DNA from: Eutrigla gurnardus | Lineage: Eukaryota; Chordata; Actinopteri; Perciformes; Triglidae | Length of the DNA: 64,000 nt | Assembly: GCA_963514095.1 (NCBI GenBank) | Contig: OY741281.1 | Location: 13,560,382-13,624,381 of the forward strand | Direction of reading: 5' to 3' | Part shown: positions 1 through 13,200 of the stretch, in pieces | Layout of the letters: every line of letters begins with the position of its first letter | Position numbering within the stretch: position 1 is the stretch's first letter | Program-made: the position numbers and the translations under genes | The notes under the pieces: model-generated | What the model was told of the DNA's origin: nothing | What the model saw: the letters and a program-made list of their open reading frames with translations, nothing else | The model's database searches: none

Positions 1-289
1 TGGGGTCTCGGACGTGCAACACTCATACTACCCATCCACATGGATGTGGTTCACTGTCCTTACACCTGCAAACTACAGCTGAACCCATACATACCCAGTG
101 GGAAATACCAAAGATATACGTGAGTGGTAAATTAATTGTTTAATCGTCCTAACAAAAGTATCAGCAGTAAGCTTAATGAGAACAAGATAAGACACAGGTT
201 GACTGAACAAAAGAACGTTTCATACAAATGTTGGATGAGGATATGAGGCGAGGGATGATATGAAAAATTCATGTCATGATTATCCTCGT

Positions 290-665
290 CAAAAAATGCT
301 GAAAACCAAACATATTGGAATCACTTAACATGTTGTTAAGGAACAAATCTTTTAATTGCGTCACACAAGACATATTTTTTTAGTGAAGATCCTTTTTAGT
401 GAAAAACAATCAAATAATCTTCATTATGCCAATTTGACATGAGGTCTCCCTGCATGAATAAAGGAAAAAATTATGTTTTCATTTAATGGAAGTTTGTGTC
501 CTGTATTTTTTTAATCATGCTGTATTTTCCCTTTGTCTTCCATGATAGCAATCTAGACAGCTTGTTCAAGTCCCTCGTGATGATATTTGATTATCCTGAT
601 AATGGAAATTCCCCATCATCAACTACATTGTGCATATTTTTAATAAAGTCCCATATATTCTCCCA
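290..665 (+). repeat. Dispersed sequence, copy 1 (diverged partner at 19110-19415)
   Basis: This block and 19110-19415 share a colinear series of short matches in the same order and orientation: GATTATCCTCGTCAAAAAATG-like starts, ACATAYTGGAATCACTT, AGGTCTCCCTGCAT, TGTCCTGTAT, CTAGACAGCTT, then GATTATCC.TATAATGG. The sequence between the matches has drifted and differs in length. I see no terminal inverted repeats, poly-A tail or target duplication. It could be an old interspersed repeat, an ancient segmental duplicate, or a duplicated regulatory element. The relationship is seen directly; its nature is inference. Confidence 0.6.
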
Positions 666-3600
666 TCCCTAGAGGAGAGGTTTATCCGAGACATCTCATG
701 GAAACCTTCTCATCAGAATCTGATCACAGAGTTTATGAGCGTCTATTACAAAATCCTTATCCCTTGTGCAGGGAACTGACTATAGGGCAGACCTGTTCTC
801 TGGGGAATAGAATGACAGCTTGAATAAAAAAAAAAAAAAGACTATAAGTGTGTGGTGTAGTTTGATAAAAGGAATTTTTTAAAGAAAATCAATATCAAAT
901 CCCACCATGTAGACGCAGCACTAGGCCAATTGAAAGCAACCTTAGAACTCCATTGTTTGAATAATGCACTACTTGACCGACCTCATCATATTGCTGCACT
1001 ATGACCCTGTACATCACGGTGGTAATAGGTGAAGAGGAGGCTGTTAGCAGCCACTCCTCCTCCAGCCCTCAACCCAGTCGCTCATAAACTACCTCCTACA
1101 GTTTGTAACTGGAAGTAGCTGTCTGCGTGTTGACCTTGCCATGCACCATTGATTTGGGTGCTGGGAGCCCGGCTTGTCTGCATTTATTAAGGCAGGAAGC
1201 GGATTGGGGGGGTTGCTTTGACTTGACGGGTCTGACACCAGACACCAGGTACCTTCCCCCGATGCTCTCAGGTCTTCTGACACAAGTCTAATAGGCCCTG
1301 ACAGGCTCTCTGAATGGAAAATGTTAATGACTGAGTATGTTAGGGAGATGTTACTAGCGTTAGCTGATTTGATCAAAGGGTTTGGGGGGGTTGGGTGGGA
1401 TTCAAGAAGGTGACTGGATATGTGAGGTCCACGATCGCTCCGGATGTGAGTGAAGGAGCAGAACAAAGGGAAACACAATATGATATGAGAGGAGAAAATT
1501 AAAAAAAACAGAAAATGTGTATGCAGCAGGCATACCAATATGCAATTATGGGCTTTCAATCAGTGCATTCAGTCCATTTTAGATGGTTTTTAATGTGCAG
1601 CTGTAATCTGTACATATTCCATTAAGCAAAAACGGGCCGATTTTGATAAAATAAACAACCTCAATGTTTTATAGAAAGAGCCATATTTATTTTGAGTGAT
1701 AGAAATATATCAATAAATTCTTCAGCTGTATTCATTTTTCATCATGAAGCTCCTAACCAACTTCACAAAACGCCATTTAATTTCACTACCTTTAGTGACA
1801 ACTCTTGTATACACACGTCACTCAACTTTGAGATCAGAATTGTAAAAGCTCTGACTTGATAAAACCAAAAACAATAATCTCAAAATTAGTTTGGGAATTT
1901 AAAAACCAGATTACTCTAAAAGAGAGTCACTCGCATTTGTTCTCGGTTTTATGAAAAGCATTAGCTGATTTCCTTTCAGATGTATCCTCACTCCTTACCG
2001 CACACTTCATTTAGTCCTGTGGATAATTTCAAGAATTTCCCTAATGACTGAATTATGTTTGTGCAAGAAGAAAAGGAGGAAAATAGCTTGAGTGTCTTAG
2101 TCATTCACAGCATAATTTCAGTTTTAAATGAAATTTTGCCCAATTTTGCAGTGAGGGCTCTGAAATTACACTGAAATTACACTTGCTCGTGGGCTTTTAA
2201 TCAGGAGGTGCACTTGAACTTACTGCTCTCGCTGGCCTTAAAGGAGCTAACTGCAATCACTGCAACCAAATTCACACAATGAGCCATTTTCTAAAAGTAG
2301 GAGGAAGTTAATCTTTTGTGCTGATGGAGGCAGGGCAAGTGAGGGTTACTAAAAAAGCACATTGGAATCAAAAGTGGTCTGAACTCATAAAGGTTGTTCT
2401 TTTTTGCTTTGTGGTGAGATGTTCTGGTCAAAGCAGGCCGAGTTCCTGAGACTGTTGACCCCAGATAATGTAAAAAAGAGTCAGACTGTCAGCTTTGGTC
2501 ATGGTAGCGTCAATCTCTCAGTGTCTCACCATTTGATCTCATTCCTGGATTACGATTCCAGTCAAAATCTATTCTCGAATCAGTACATAAAGGTGAGTAG
2601 TCCATCTAAGATTATGGAGTTTTTATATTGGAAATATTATATCAACTGATTGCAGTACTGTTAAAACATAAATGTGAAAGGTAACATTTATTCATGCACA
2701 AACACATTTATAAAAAGAAAACCTTGAGTAGTCCTTTCTATGAATTCTCAGTGACTTATATAATGAGCTCAAAAAATTTAAAAATGGCATTTTGTTTGTT
2801 TTTCTCCCCCGACAAATCCCAGGCAATCCGTCCATGACACCATGTTCTAACTGCAGAGTGATGCAGTTTTGAGCTGGATTCTATTTATTCCTGCCGCTCG
2901 CTTCCAGCTGTAATAATCAAATAGGAACAACCAGAGTCTTGTATGAATGTACTTCTCCCACCACCCCTAATTGGTCTTTTTCTGAGATGAAAGGTTCTGC
3001 GTGAAAATATTCGGCTGGGAATCCAGTTTGTGTTTTTGTTTTGCTGTCCACTTTGGTTCATTTTAACCATGAAGAAAATCTTTCAAAACATTCTGCAAGT
3101 AGTGTCGCCGAAACCAAATCATAACCGAAGTAGAGTGGAGGCAGAACACGACATGCTCCAGACATACAGGCAGTCTCAGAAGTGATCAGGGAGGAGGCTG
3201 CTGTTACCTAACAACATTCTTTTTATTTTTTCCATTTTGCTTTTTAACCACAACAACAATCTTAGCATTGCATTCTACCTGCCTGACTCTGCTCTCCTTT
3301 ATTATTGACATAAACCACATTTTTTTCCCAGGATGCAATCACAAACATAACGCATAATAGCTTCATCTTTAATTGTGAGAACTTTTTTGTTAATGTTGCT
3401 CAAAAGCAATTTTGGAAGACATTGAAGGTGTTCCATTTCCATCTGCAGAATCAATTCATCAATCCACTGAGCTAAACTCCAAACTTACATCTTGAAATTG
3501 GGGGAAAAATATTGCAGCAATAATGTGCAACAACACTAGATTCTGTTTGCAAGCTATCGGTGTTTCCAAACACAATAATTAAAACTGCCTGACTTTGAAA

Positions 3601-5784
3601 AGTAGCTTCCATATGTGGAACCAACCAACGCTGAGACTGAAATTCTGACAATTATTTGACATCCCAGCTCCCTCAGCCAGTTCATCTGTGCTCCCCCGGC
3701 ACATCGCGTCTTCCTCGATGGCACCCTGGGCTGATTGAAATCCCCTGAAAAGTAATTTAACACCTTAAAGGTTTTCTTCAAGTTAAAAAAAGCTATTCAG
3801 TTTGTGCAGAAAGGTTATATTAACACGGCGGGTGCAGCCGTAAGACTGTATGGTGGAATGCGTTGGTGGAGAAAGGTGAACGCTGTAACCTACTGCTCAT
3901 GAGAAGGTTAACTCGTCACCTGTTGTTATCTCTCGCTTGTTCTCTCTTGCCTCTTTTACTTTCGTGGCTTTTCTTTTTGTGTTTGAATCTGGAGCCAAAA
4001 GATTACAGCTTGCTAAGCCCGAACAGTCGATCTTAAACTGGATCCTTGTGGTCTGGTTAGGGATCAGACTAAGGCACCTGTTTGTTCACACCCCATCTGA
4101 TTTGGCCTTTTGCCTCATCTGCTCGTCGGACGGACACCGAGGCCAAATCTGAAATCGAGGATTGTACTGAAACTGAATTTTTTTTGCAAACATATTTTGT
4201 TTCCATGCTTAAAGTTGAACAAGATGTTGCTGCTGCAAGAGATCAGCTGCTGCTTTTTTGGGGGAAGAAAAAACTGTTTTTGAGGAGAGTGCATCCAATC
4301 ATACAGCTGCCTGGTTCTATGTACTCTATGTACTCGTGCTATTTCAGGACATGGAGTGTCCTTTAATCCCCCTACCTCCTAATAGCGAAGCTCTATTGAT
4401 TTTCCCTACAAACATCTGTCCTATTAGTATGTTCTCATCAAATCTCTGATGAGGCCTATTTTCAAGATGAGCCGGAGAAAACCATGCAGCCATAACAACA
4501 AAGCCCCATTAATATAACCCTGAGAAGGTACCTATAAGTAGATGGAAACGGATGGAGAAAGTAATGGAAATGGGAAAAAAATGGAAATAACCATTAAATA
4601 GGGGAGTTTGAATCATAACCAATGTTACTTCTCACTGCAATCAGTCTTTGTTAGTCCGAGGCCTGTACCAAAAGCAGGGTGGGCCCCACATCGCCACGGT
4701 AACTAAGTTCTGTTAGCATCAAACAGATGAGAGAGGACACACCACAAAGGGGGGGGAGGTGGAGGTAAGTAATTGTTGATCAAAATAGTAAAGCCTGAGC
4801 TTGGACAGCTTCTGTAATTGGGCCAAGCATTAATTCCTCTAAGGTAAAGACAAAAGGCCTTTTCTTGTGTTTGTTCCGCCTCCTGTTTTCATTAATCACA
4901 TCAATAAGAACAGTCAATCATGCTCCAGAAGCCTACATGTGACATGTATGGAATAATATCTGTGAATATGTTGCAGCCTAAACACTTGAGGAATTTGAGC
5001 AATATGTTTTAAATGCGGATGTGGACGATAGGATGGATAACAAGAGTCAAGAAGACATTTAAAAGCTCTGGATCTTTGCTTTATAGAGGAAACAGATCAG
5101 AAAAATCACCACACATTCACCAGATATGAAAATGGTGATATGGCACATTCATTTTCTCAATTTTTACCCATCTAGCGAGCTGCCATGTTGAAGTGACATC
5201 ATTGTAATGTAGTTGGTCGGCCAGCAGGGGATAGTCGGACAGTCGATAGTTGAAAAAGTCAAAGTATAATTATTGCACCTCATGTTGGTTCATGATGGCT
5301 ATGATATTTTTAATAAGGTAAATGCTTGCATTTGGCATGTTGTTGATAAGAGTGGGATTTAGTGAATGAATGCTTTATTTCCACTTTTATATTTCCCCTC
5401 TCGTCCCTGGATAAGAGTATGACAGTGTTCGTGTTGAACCATTATGTCACCAACCCGAGGAGACAGCCAGTTTCCGGGAGTCCCACAATGTCAGACTACA
5501 GTAACCAAAGTTCCACCCCTCACCCAGCCTTGTTCTACATGTGAACATGACTCCGCTCACTCAGCTACTAAAGGTTGAGAATGTCGCCCACAGCCATCTG
5601 ACAGAGCAGGGAGTAAAGGAGAGCAGAGAGAATGAGGTCTATATCTGGGTTTACTGGTGAAAGAGAAGGTTAGCGAGCGTTTGATTCCATTAAAAAAGGT
5701 TATAGTTGCGACGCTGGCGAGGGAAAGTAAAGAGGATTGCTATTAAACGGGAGGAGGATGCGAGGTATGAATCATATTGAAAAC
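666..5784. other. Unique non-coding stretch
   Basis: No gene is supported. An A14 run lies at 826-839. An 11-bp unit (TGAAATTACAC) occurs twice in tandem at 2161-2182, and a short G-rich patch lies near 4750. A minus-strand open frame of 156 codons (1089-1559) begins with a hydrophobic stretch but has no family resemblance and no supporting splice or promoter context, so I treat it as chance. The rest is ordinary AT-rich unique sequence. Confidence 0.6.
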
Positions 5785-5803
5785 GTGTGTGTGTGTGTGT
5801 GTG
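5785..5803. repeat. (GT)n microsatellite
   Basis: Uninterrupted GT dinucleotides, about 9.5 units. Simple-sequence tract. Confidence 0.95.
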
Positions 5804-6066
5804 GGACCCTCTCAAACAGCTGTGCAGTGCCTCATAAACACAACAGGGAGACAGGTGCTCCCTAACATGGAAATATAGCCGCCGTGCCAAGAGGAGAGGC
5901 CCCCATTTGATGCGGCGCCGTGGGACAGGGCGGAGGCGATTCACGGTTCATCTCCGCTGACCCTTCTGTCCTTCAAAAAGATTAGTGTGAGCACTCACAA
6001 CTCCGCCAAAATGGAGGGCGGCCGCGGATGCCTGGGTTCATCTCTTTTCTGACGTTTTGGGGAGGA

Positions 6067-6355
6067 GGGGGGGGGGACATGTAATCAGCGCTAAAAACAC
6101 AGCGGAGGGAAGCAATACAAGAAGTACTGATGCGTTAAACCGGCCCACACACTGAATGCTGAAGCCGTCAGCATTCTCAACAGGTCTTCAATCAAATTGA
6201 TGCAACTGCCCTTTTTTACAAACGCTCTTTGTGACAGGCCGCCTCCCCCCCCATCTGATTTCAATATGAAAGTGAGCTTTGCACATAATCAAGCAGAGCG
6301 AGGACTCAGAATTGGACACACACGAGTGGTTGAGATGCAGGGCTTTTTTTTTTTT
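6067..6355. repeat. G10 and T12 homopolymer runs
   Basis: G10 at 6067-6076 and T12 at 6344-6355, with unremarkable unique sequence between them. Confidence 0.85.
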
Positions 6356-6559
6356 CGTGCTGAGGTCCAAGCTCTGCACTTTATTTTTGCCTTAGCTGCA
6401 TGTTTTCCATATATTACCCATGGGAGGTGAGATAATAAGGTTTCAACCCAGTGTCAGCTGTGCAGATAGATGCTGGAACTAAGCGCCTTACAGGAGAACA
6501 GGTTCCAACTTCAACCATGTCTGTCCAAAACGTCATCACTTCATCGTTTTATCATGTTA

Positions 6560-6830
6560 GATGTTTGCGTGAAACTGCCATAATTAGCACATCAATTCTT
6601 GATTTATGGCCAAAAAGCTGTGTCTTGCGAGGTCAAAGTGACCATAAACTCTGACCATCAAATTCGAATCAGTCCACCCTCGAGTCCAGTTGGACACTTT
6701 TGCCAAATTTAAATACAATCCGTCCAGCTGTTCCTCAGATATCACATTCACATAATAGACAGACAAATCCAAAAACATAATTCCTGTGACCACAGCTATC
6801 GACAGCATGACGGCATACAACAGGAAAGAT
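6560..6830 (-). repeat. Old interspersed teleost repeat
   Basis: The text runs through GAGGTCAAAGTGACC, ACC.TCAAATTC.AATCAGT, TCGAGTCCAGTTGGAC, TTTTGCCAAATTTAAA, TCAGATATC.CATTCACA and ends with an ACATAATTCCTGTGACCACAGC-like segment. I recognise this order from a dispersed repeat that is common in fish introns and 3' UTRs. No target duplication is visible, and edges and orientation are approximate. Recognition is from memory and the family name is uncertain. Confidence 0.5.
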
Positions 6831-6844
6831 TAACACAATTTAAA

Positions 6845-7417
6845 ATGAAATGTTATACCAGGAGCATGCCTGCACTATCTGAGGGCTACTGGGGTTGGAA
6901 CATGATAGTGACTGAGGACAACAATCCAACAGCAATACACAAAGACGATATCACACTCAGCAGTTCAGATGTGCAACAAGGAAAAAAGGTTAGGAAACAT
7001 GAACCCTCCCTCCATCTGAAGAGACTGAAGCCTTTCAGATTATTTGGACGGCTGACAGATGACGGGTGTCAGGCAGACCTGGAGTCGGGGGAAGGACTCC
7101 AGAACTCCCCTGGCAGTGCCCCGCTGGGTTCGGAGGTCAGATACAGGTTGGTACATGACATACATTTCCTGCCAACGGATGCTATTTCTGTCTGGGCACC
7201 TGCTTGGAAGCTGGTTGGAGTGGCAAAGTGCAGACTCCAACACTTCAGAGCGCCTGCACTCTCCATATGTGACAGTCGCTGGCACGCTACAGTGACTTTG
7301 GAATACGGAGTGTTGAAGCGCCCTCTTCTTGTCCCGCTACATTATGTTGGAGACACTTCAGATGGAACAAGTGGCTTCACAATGAAGATTTATCTCATTC
7401 AGGTCAAACCTGTATGA
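6845..7417 (+). other. Longest open frame (190 codons), probably not a gene
   Basis: The frame opens at an ATG with A at -3 and stays open for 190 codons. The translation has no signal peptide, membrane segment, low-complexity run or recognisable motif. Residues 65-150 overlap open frames in other phases on both strands (for example 7040-7285 minus and 7059-7295 plus), which shows the patch is simply poor in stop codons rather than selected in one frame. I see no upstream promoter, splice signal pair or polyadenylation context that would make it a transcript. With about 64 kb read in six frames, one open frame of this length is expected by chance. A lineage-specific or single-exon gene cannot be excluded from sequence alone. 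Confidence 0.15.
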
Positions 7418-8159
7418 TCATTTGTGGATTCCCACTTCGTTTAACAGTGTATAGTCATTAAAGTGGCAATAATACCATTTTTAATGCCTTTTAAGATAAA
7501 ATGACCACAATATCACATCATGGCAGGGTCCGATCATCAATATCAATGACGTGATAAATACTTTTACAGCTGCACAGATTTTTTGGCCTCCAAACCTTAC
7601 TTCTTTTGGCCCACTGTGTCTTTGGAGCAAACATATCACTCTGATGCCAAAACACTAATCACAAACCAATGCTCTGATTCTAATATTAAGCTGCAGTTCA
7701 TTTGCACCCGGCACTTATCAGCTAGTGGATTCATTCTTGGGATGAAGACAGTCACTTTATTTTTATCCTATTAGAGTTATATAAAGGTTTAAAATGCACA
7801 AATGTTACTCAATTTGCTTTTAATGGTGTAAAAACGAATAATTGGCGACAAAAAGCAAAGTTTCAAATGAAATGATATTCCTGTCTCCGTTAATATGTTT
7901 GAATCACTTTCTTATTGTTACACTGTTGCAGTAAACAGAGTGCAGGAAGAAATATTGTCCATTTAATTTTATGGCTTTTGAGCTAATGGCTACTTTTTAA
8001 ATTGGAACTGATTTAGCTGCAAATTGGTTGAGATTTTTTTTTTTTTTTTTTTTTTATGAAGTAGGCCCAGTGTAACAATTGGGAACAAAGTGTGTATTAA
8101 TGGCTTTAAAGTAGGAAAAAGAGTCAACTAAAAATGATTATGCAATATTCCACTGCTAG
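7418..8159. other. Unique AT-rich stretch with T22 run
   Basis: Nothing gene-like. A T22 run lies at 8034-8055. It could be a retroposon tail in minus orientation, but I see no SINE or LINE body next to it. Confidence 0.6.
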
Positions 8160-8600
8160 AGCACTGTGAAATGGTCATGTGATGTTTCAAGTCTTAAGAG
8201 CACAGGAAGCTCTCCCCCACCGAGCCATAGCAATGGAGCCAGAAGGATGTCCTAATGGCGTCTGCCTGACGTCTTCACCATGTCACATAAACCTTCATTA
8301 GGAGGCCCTCAGTCTGCATCCTGACGGCTCGCTCAGCAGGTCAAAGCCATTACAACAAAACATCGCCAAAGACAATAGCATGTGTAGAGGCAGGTTTGGC
8401 TAAAAACCACTCCTCTATTGGATTAGAAAGCCAATGAGAGGGAAAGGCGATACCCCGTAATGATGTGTCGTGGGTGCCTGAAAAGGCATGGTCTGTGATG
8501 AATCGGAAGGTTTGGCCTCATAAATTATAATTATTTTGTGCCAGCACGGTTTGAGCGAGCCACTTACCATCGCAGCATCTATCAGTCCACCCATATGGCA
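8160..8600. promoter_or_regulatory. Candidate conserved non-coding element
   Basis: A block without simple repeats, balanced in composition, with a dense AT-motif core (ATAAATTATAATTATTTTG near 8521-8540) flanked by CATTAGGAGG- and CCAATGAGAG-type words. This texture is typical of developmental enhancers in vertebrate gene deserts. It is judged on composition only; conservation was not tested. Confidence 0.25.
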
Positions 8601-9999
8601 CAGAGATTAACGCTGGACATTTTTTTTTCCCTCTTCAGAAAAAAAATGTGATTAGGGAGAGGGAAGAAAACACAGTGATGTGGTTAAGGGAGCATGGAAG
8701 CTGCAGTGCTCATATAAATCACATAGATTTGAAATGCAAGCATTCCCTTCCCAACTGCCTCGCACATCATCTGTGTCTCACTCTGACCTGGGACCTCCAT
8801 GAGAGGGGGCCGCCTTAAAATAATGCACATCCTCAGCCAATTCTGCATTTCACTGATATTCCCTAAGACAAGCGGTATCCGAGTGTGACGCCTGCTGTAG
8901 CGTGGGCACAGGAAAACACTGGTATTGATTAGACGTGCTGGCATTACAGTATTTATTCTTTGTAACTTTAACTTAGAATAAACATTGTTTGACAAGGTGT
9001 ATTGAGATCCTGATCACAGGCCAACTAAAGAAAACGATAGCACACAGAAACAGCTCTATTCTGGAAATATTCCACTACAATTCCTTGTATGAACCCATGA
9101 CTGGCTGCTCCCCTCATATAGAATTAAAACAAAGAAAAAAAACATATACAATGCACATGAAATCCCACTGTGTGAGTGGCACATGCTCAGACAGGCTTCT
9201 GGACTCAGCACTAAGTTTCCTGATTTCCAATTAGCATGCAATTCCGTGCCCTAATTGGATCTCGTCCAAACTTGTTTGCCAATTATGTAGCGAGTTGTGC
9301 CTTATCTAAAAATAACTAGACATGAAGTGAACATGTTATTGTCAGCCCTGGTTGCACTGGTTGATAAGAAAGCCCACATGTGTGCAGTGGAAAGAGGAAC
9401 GAGGTCATGGAGGCACAGAGAAAAAGGAAGGGAGAGAGAAGCAAACGGAGAATCCGTGGCAATGACAGACTCACGAAGAAAAGGAAGGAAACCTCAGAGG
9501 TGGCTTATGACGAAATTGAGGAAAATACTGCTTCCTGTCCCTGCCTGGCATCTGTCCAGGGCTCATCCACAGCTTCCCTGGTGTTTTTATGTGACCAGAC
9601 AGCTGACCGCAGGGCACAAGTTGCTGTGATAGCAAGTCCAAACATCTCTTCAGTGCTTTCCCTGAGAGACGACCTGCTGTTTGACGCACTGAAGCAACTT
9701 TGGCCTCGGGACAAGGTGGCTTGTAGAGTTTTCTCTGCAGTCAGAGTGATTTGAAACCTTGCAATTTTGGAATGAATGTTTATGTTGTGGACAATTTACA
9801 GTTTCCGAAGAAAGAAGAAAACAATAATCACAAACAAGTGCAGGCAATTCTTCATGGTTGGCTGTGCAAATAAGAAGCTTGTTTCTATATTTTGATTAAC
9901 TTTGTACAAGTAATTTACTTAATGTTATTTCATTGCTGAACAGCGCATTGGAAACAATTATTTATGCGATAGGCCAGTACTCAGTGGCACGTTGTGTAT
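8601..9999. other. Unique non-coding stretch
   Basis: No gene supported. Overlapping open frames at 9297-9847 on both strands (up to 124 codons) lack any recognisable domain and occupy competing phases, so they look like chance. A TAATTGG/CCAATTATG-rich patch at about 9230-9310 could be regulatory. Confidence 0.5.
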
Positions 10000-10256
10000 A
10001 AAAACCAGGGGGAACCTCCGGGTGTTTAAGTTCTCTCTACTGGCCATCAGGGGGCGACTTCTCTGGTTGCAGTCAGATGTCAGATACATGGAAGTCTATT
10101 TCTCACTTGATTTATTACCTCAGTACACATCATAAACATGAGTTTATGGTCTGAATCACTAGTTTCAACAGCATGATGAGACAAAAAGGCAGTCCTTGAA
10201 CCAATGGGTGACATCACGGCGACGGCATCACTTCTTATTCATATACAGTCTACTGT
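10000..10256. repeat. Interspersed teleost repeat
   Basis: Contains the ordered words TATAAAAACCAGGGGGAAC, CTACTGGCCATCAGGGGG, ATTTATTACCTCAGTA, AACATGAGTTTATGGTCT, TCACTAGTTTCAACAGC, CCAATGGGTGACATCAC and a CATATACAGTCTAC end. I recognise this order from a very abundant repeat in percomorph fishes. The family class (non-autonomous DNA element or SINE) is not clear to me, and no target duplication was found. Confidence 0.6.
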
Positions 10257-13200
10257 ATACCTGCCAGCACATGCCAAATAATGACAATAGACGAAAACGA
10301 TGCTAGCCTCAGGCAAGGAGGAGTCATAGCGGGAGAACCAATAGTCATAATTACATGGCACACACGTCTATTCATCAATCAATAGCATCATTTAAACAAA
10401 AAACAGTATTTCATACAAAATACATGTACTGGCTCTGTAAAATCCTCAATTTGTCATTCAATTTGTCATTTTTGTGCATACCATGTCATGTTTATAGAGA
10501 TGCCAGAAGGCATATTCCTTCACAGAGCTAGACTAGCTGTATGGCTCTGCTTCTCTTAAAATCAGGCAGGCAATAGTTTAGTTATTGTCATGAATTCCTA
10601 TGAGGAGCAAAAACCAACAATGAGTTGGTCCATTTCTCAATACTTTCCTATTGTGTCCGACACTCAAGCACAACCCCATTAGTTCCTACTGACTATGAAG
10701 TCTTTAAGAACAGCTAATGGCTATGTAGTTTCTTTTCTTTTTTTTAAGCACTTCCTGAAAAAGGCTGAGTGCTGCCTTACTACTTATTACTCAAAAAGCG
10801 GTAAATAATGAATTTATTGTCGACTATTTTCAGCCGATTTGGTGGTGTGGTGAGAATGTCTATCCCAAAGACAGTGTTTGTGGAACCGACTCAAATTTGT
10901 ATATGAGCAGATATTCTTTGAGACTACACACCACTCATGATGCATGACCTGAAATCTAAATCACAACAAAATAGTTTACCCTGGGTTCACCCAGCTGTAG
11001 TAAACCAGCCGATGTGCAGCCGATGTGCTAGTCACAATGAATGCAGCCTGGTGAAATTGGATGAGACAGGATGGCGTTTGATGAGATGAGATCTCAGGTC
11101 ACACAGGGCTCTTTTCCCAGCAACATGAGATTTACGGTCAGCAGAAATGCTCTTGAATTGAAGAGATGCCCCATTAATAGACTCCTTAATTACAGACAGT
11201 CACAAAGGGTTATCCCTTATGAATGGACTACTGTAAACAACCAGACAGTCTCTGACCATGTATTATTCTGTCATGTGAGTATCGCTGCTTGGGTAGAAGG
11301 TAAACATGTTTTGCCCTGAAAATGGTGCAACGTACAGTGAGTCCTTTTCTACATCAGTGCGCTAGCTGTGCTTCCTTGATGTAGAGAGGAATAATCAAAC
11401 TGCTGTATCAGAATCCACCCGGGATATGAAATTAACATTACAAACAGTACATCCACAACACCTCCTCCCTACGCAGCGTCTCTGTCGAGTTGGAAGAAAA
11501 ATAGGAACAGGCAAAGAAATGAAACTAATGTTCCACCTTTGGGCTATAAGCTAATTTCAACAATCTGAGTAGTATCTGATTTGGGAGTGCATCCTCAAAG
11601 TGAAGCGAATAAAAAGGGGGAGCGATGGGAGAATGACTCAGGGTGAGACGGAGACCCGATACGGACTCTAATTATCCTAAGCCATATGCCTGCAGCCTGT
11701 GGAGTGGCTGCAAGGTAAATAAAGATGATGACAAACAACAGTGCGCATACCACCGATACCGCCCCCTCACTGCTCTCCTTTCTCATCAGAACAACACAGG
11801 CTGCCAACCGCATTAGCATCAGCTGGCTGATACACTTGTAATCTATTCTGAGCATGGCAAACAATACAAATTGGATTTCTAATTTATCCCAACTAATTTA
11901 TGCAAAGCAAGGGGTAATGGAGTGTCGCCATAGTAACGGCTTTGATATATAGCAACTTTCCTCCCGGAGCTCAGAAATACCTTCATAGTCAGTCCTCGTC
12001 AGGCATCGGTATCAAAGTGTGGGATTTTTGGAAAATGAGCTTCGCACATTTGAATGTAAACAAACTCTCTGCTCCTCTTATGTCAAGAGTGAACACACAT
12101 TCACTCTCTCTCTTTCATGGCAACAAATACTCACACTTCCTCTCACAAAAACAAACCAAAATGACCCTCGCTAGAAAGACAACAGGTGATCGTGAAAGAG
12201 CTGAGTGTTTGCACGTGCCCAAGGCGTCGGCCATTGATTAGCCAGATTAATTACGGGATAGCAAGCAGAGGCCTCCGTCCTGCCGCCAGGAAATGAAAAC
12301 AAAAAAATCTGCTCCTGAAGCAAATTCACGACAACAACAAACAAGAAAGAAACGAGGAACAGGAAATCGATGGCGAGGCCTCACGACGCAAGCAAAAACC
12401 TGAGCCCTCGCTCTTTTGATTATCTAACTCCCAAGAACAACAAACCCAATTAATGATATCGTTTTCTGGCTCCGCTGAGCCATTTTCTCCGTCCGAGATA
12501 ACCTAGAGACACCAAACATGCTGATAAATGGGCCGTAAACTCCTATCCGCTAAAATAACAACGCTGCCTAATGTGTCCACTAGGATGCTTATCACAATGT
12601 AATCATTACTGTGTTTGCACTGAGATTACGATGTAGGTCAACGTGTATTACGTTCATTATTTAGCTTTGACTTGACATTGAAAGTCATCACTGTTTTCCC
12701 CGTACACTGCTGCAGCAGAATGAGTTCAACAATGTGTGTGCAGTGCAGGTTCGGACTGCATTCCACCAAATTAATCTTCTCCACTCGAGTACGGCGTGAG
12801 TTAAACATCCTGAGAACATTAGCATAGAGCAATGGAGTGTGTTGTGAATGTGTTGGCCATATATCTGATGATTGGTACGGCTCCAATTTGACTGAGGCAG
12901 TGGTGGAATGTGTACTTTTCAAAAGGTTTCAAATGGTCAGTGATTGTATATTCTTCCATCGTATCAGCGCGCTACATTGTAAGAATTATTCACTTTGTGA
13001 TTAGCATAAGCACACAGTAATAATTGCAGGAGGAAATGAGAGCAAACAATAAAAGCGTGACCGAAGACTTGTACGTGAGGCAGGAAGGTGGCTTGTTGTT
13101 AAATTCAACTGATTAATTTTATTGGATATAATAGAGTTTTACTGTAGGTATATAATGGTTACATGAATGACAGCAATACAGTCTTGAAATGAGAAACTTT

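Noticed and set aside
1089..1559. 156-codon minus-strand frame with a hydrophobic N-terminus resembling a signal peptide
   Set aside because: No family resemblance, low-complexity leader from T/A-rich sequence, and no promoter or splice support.
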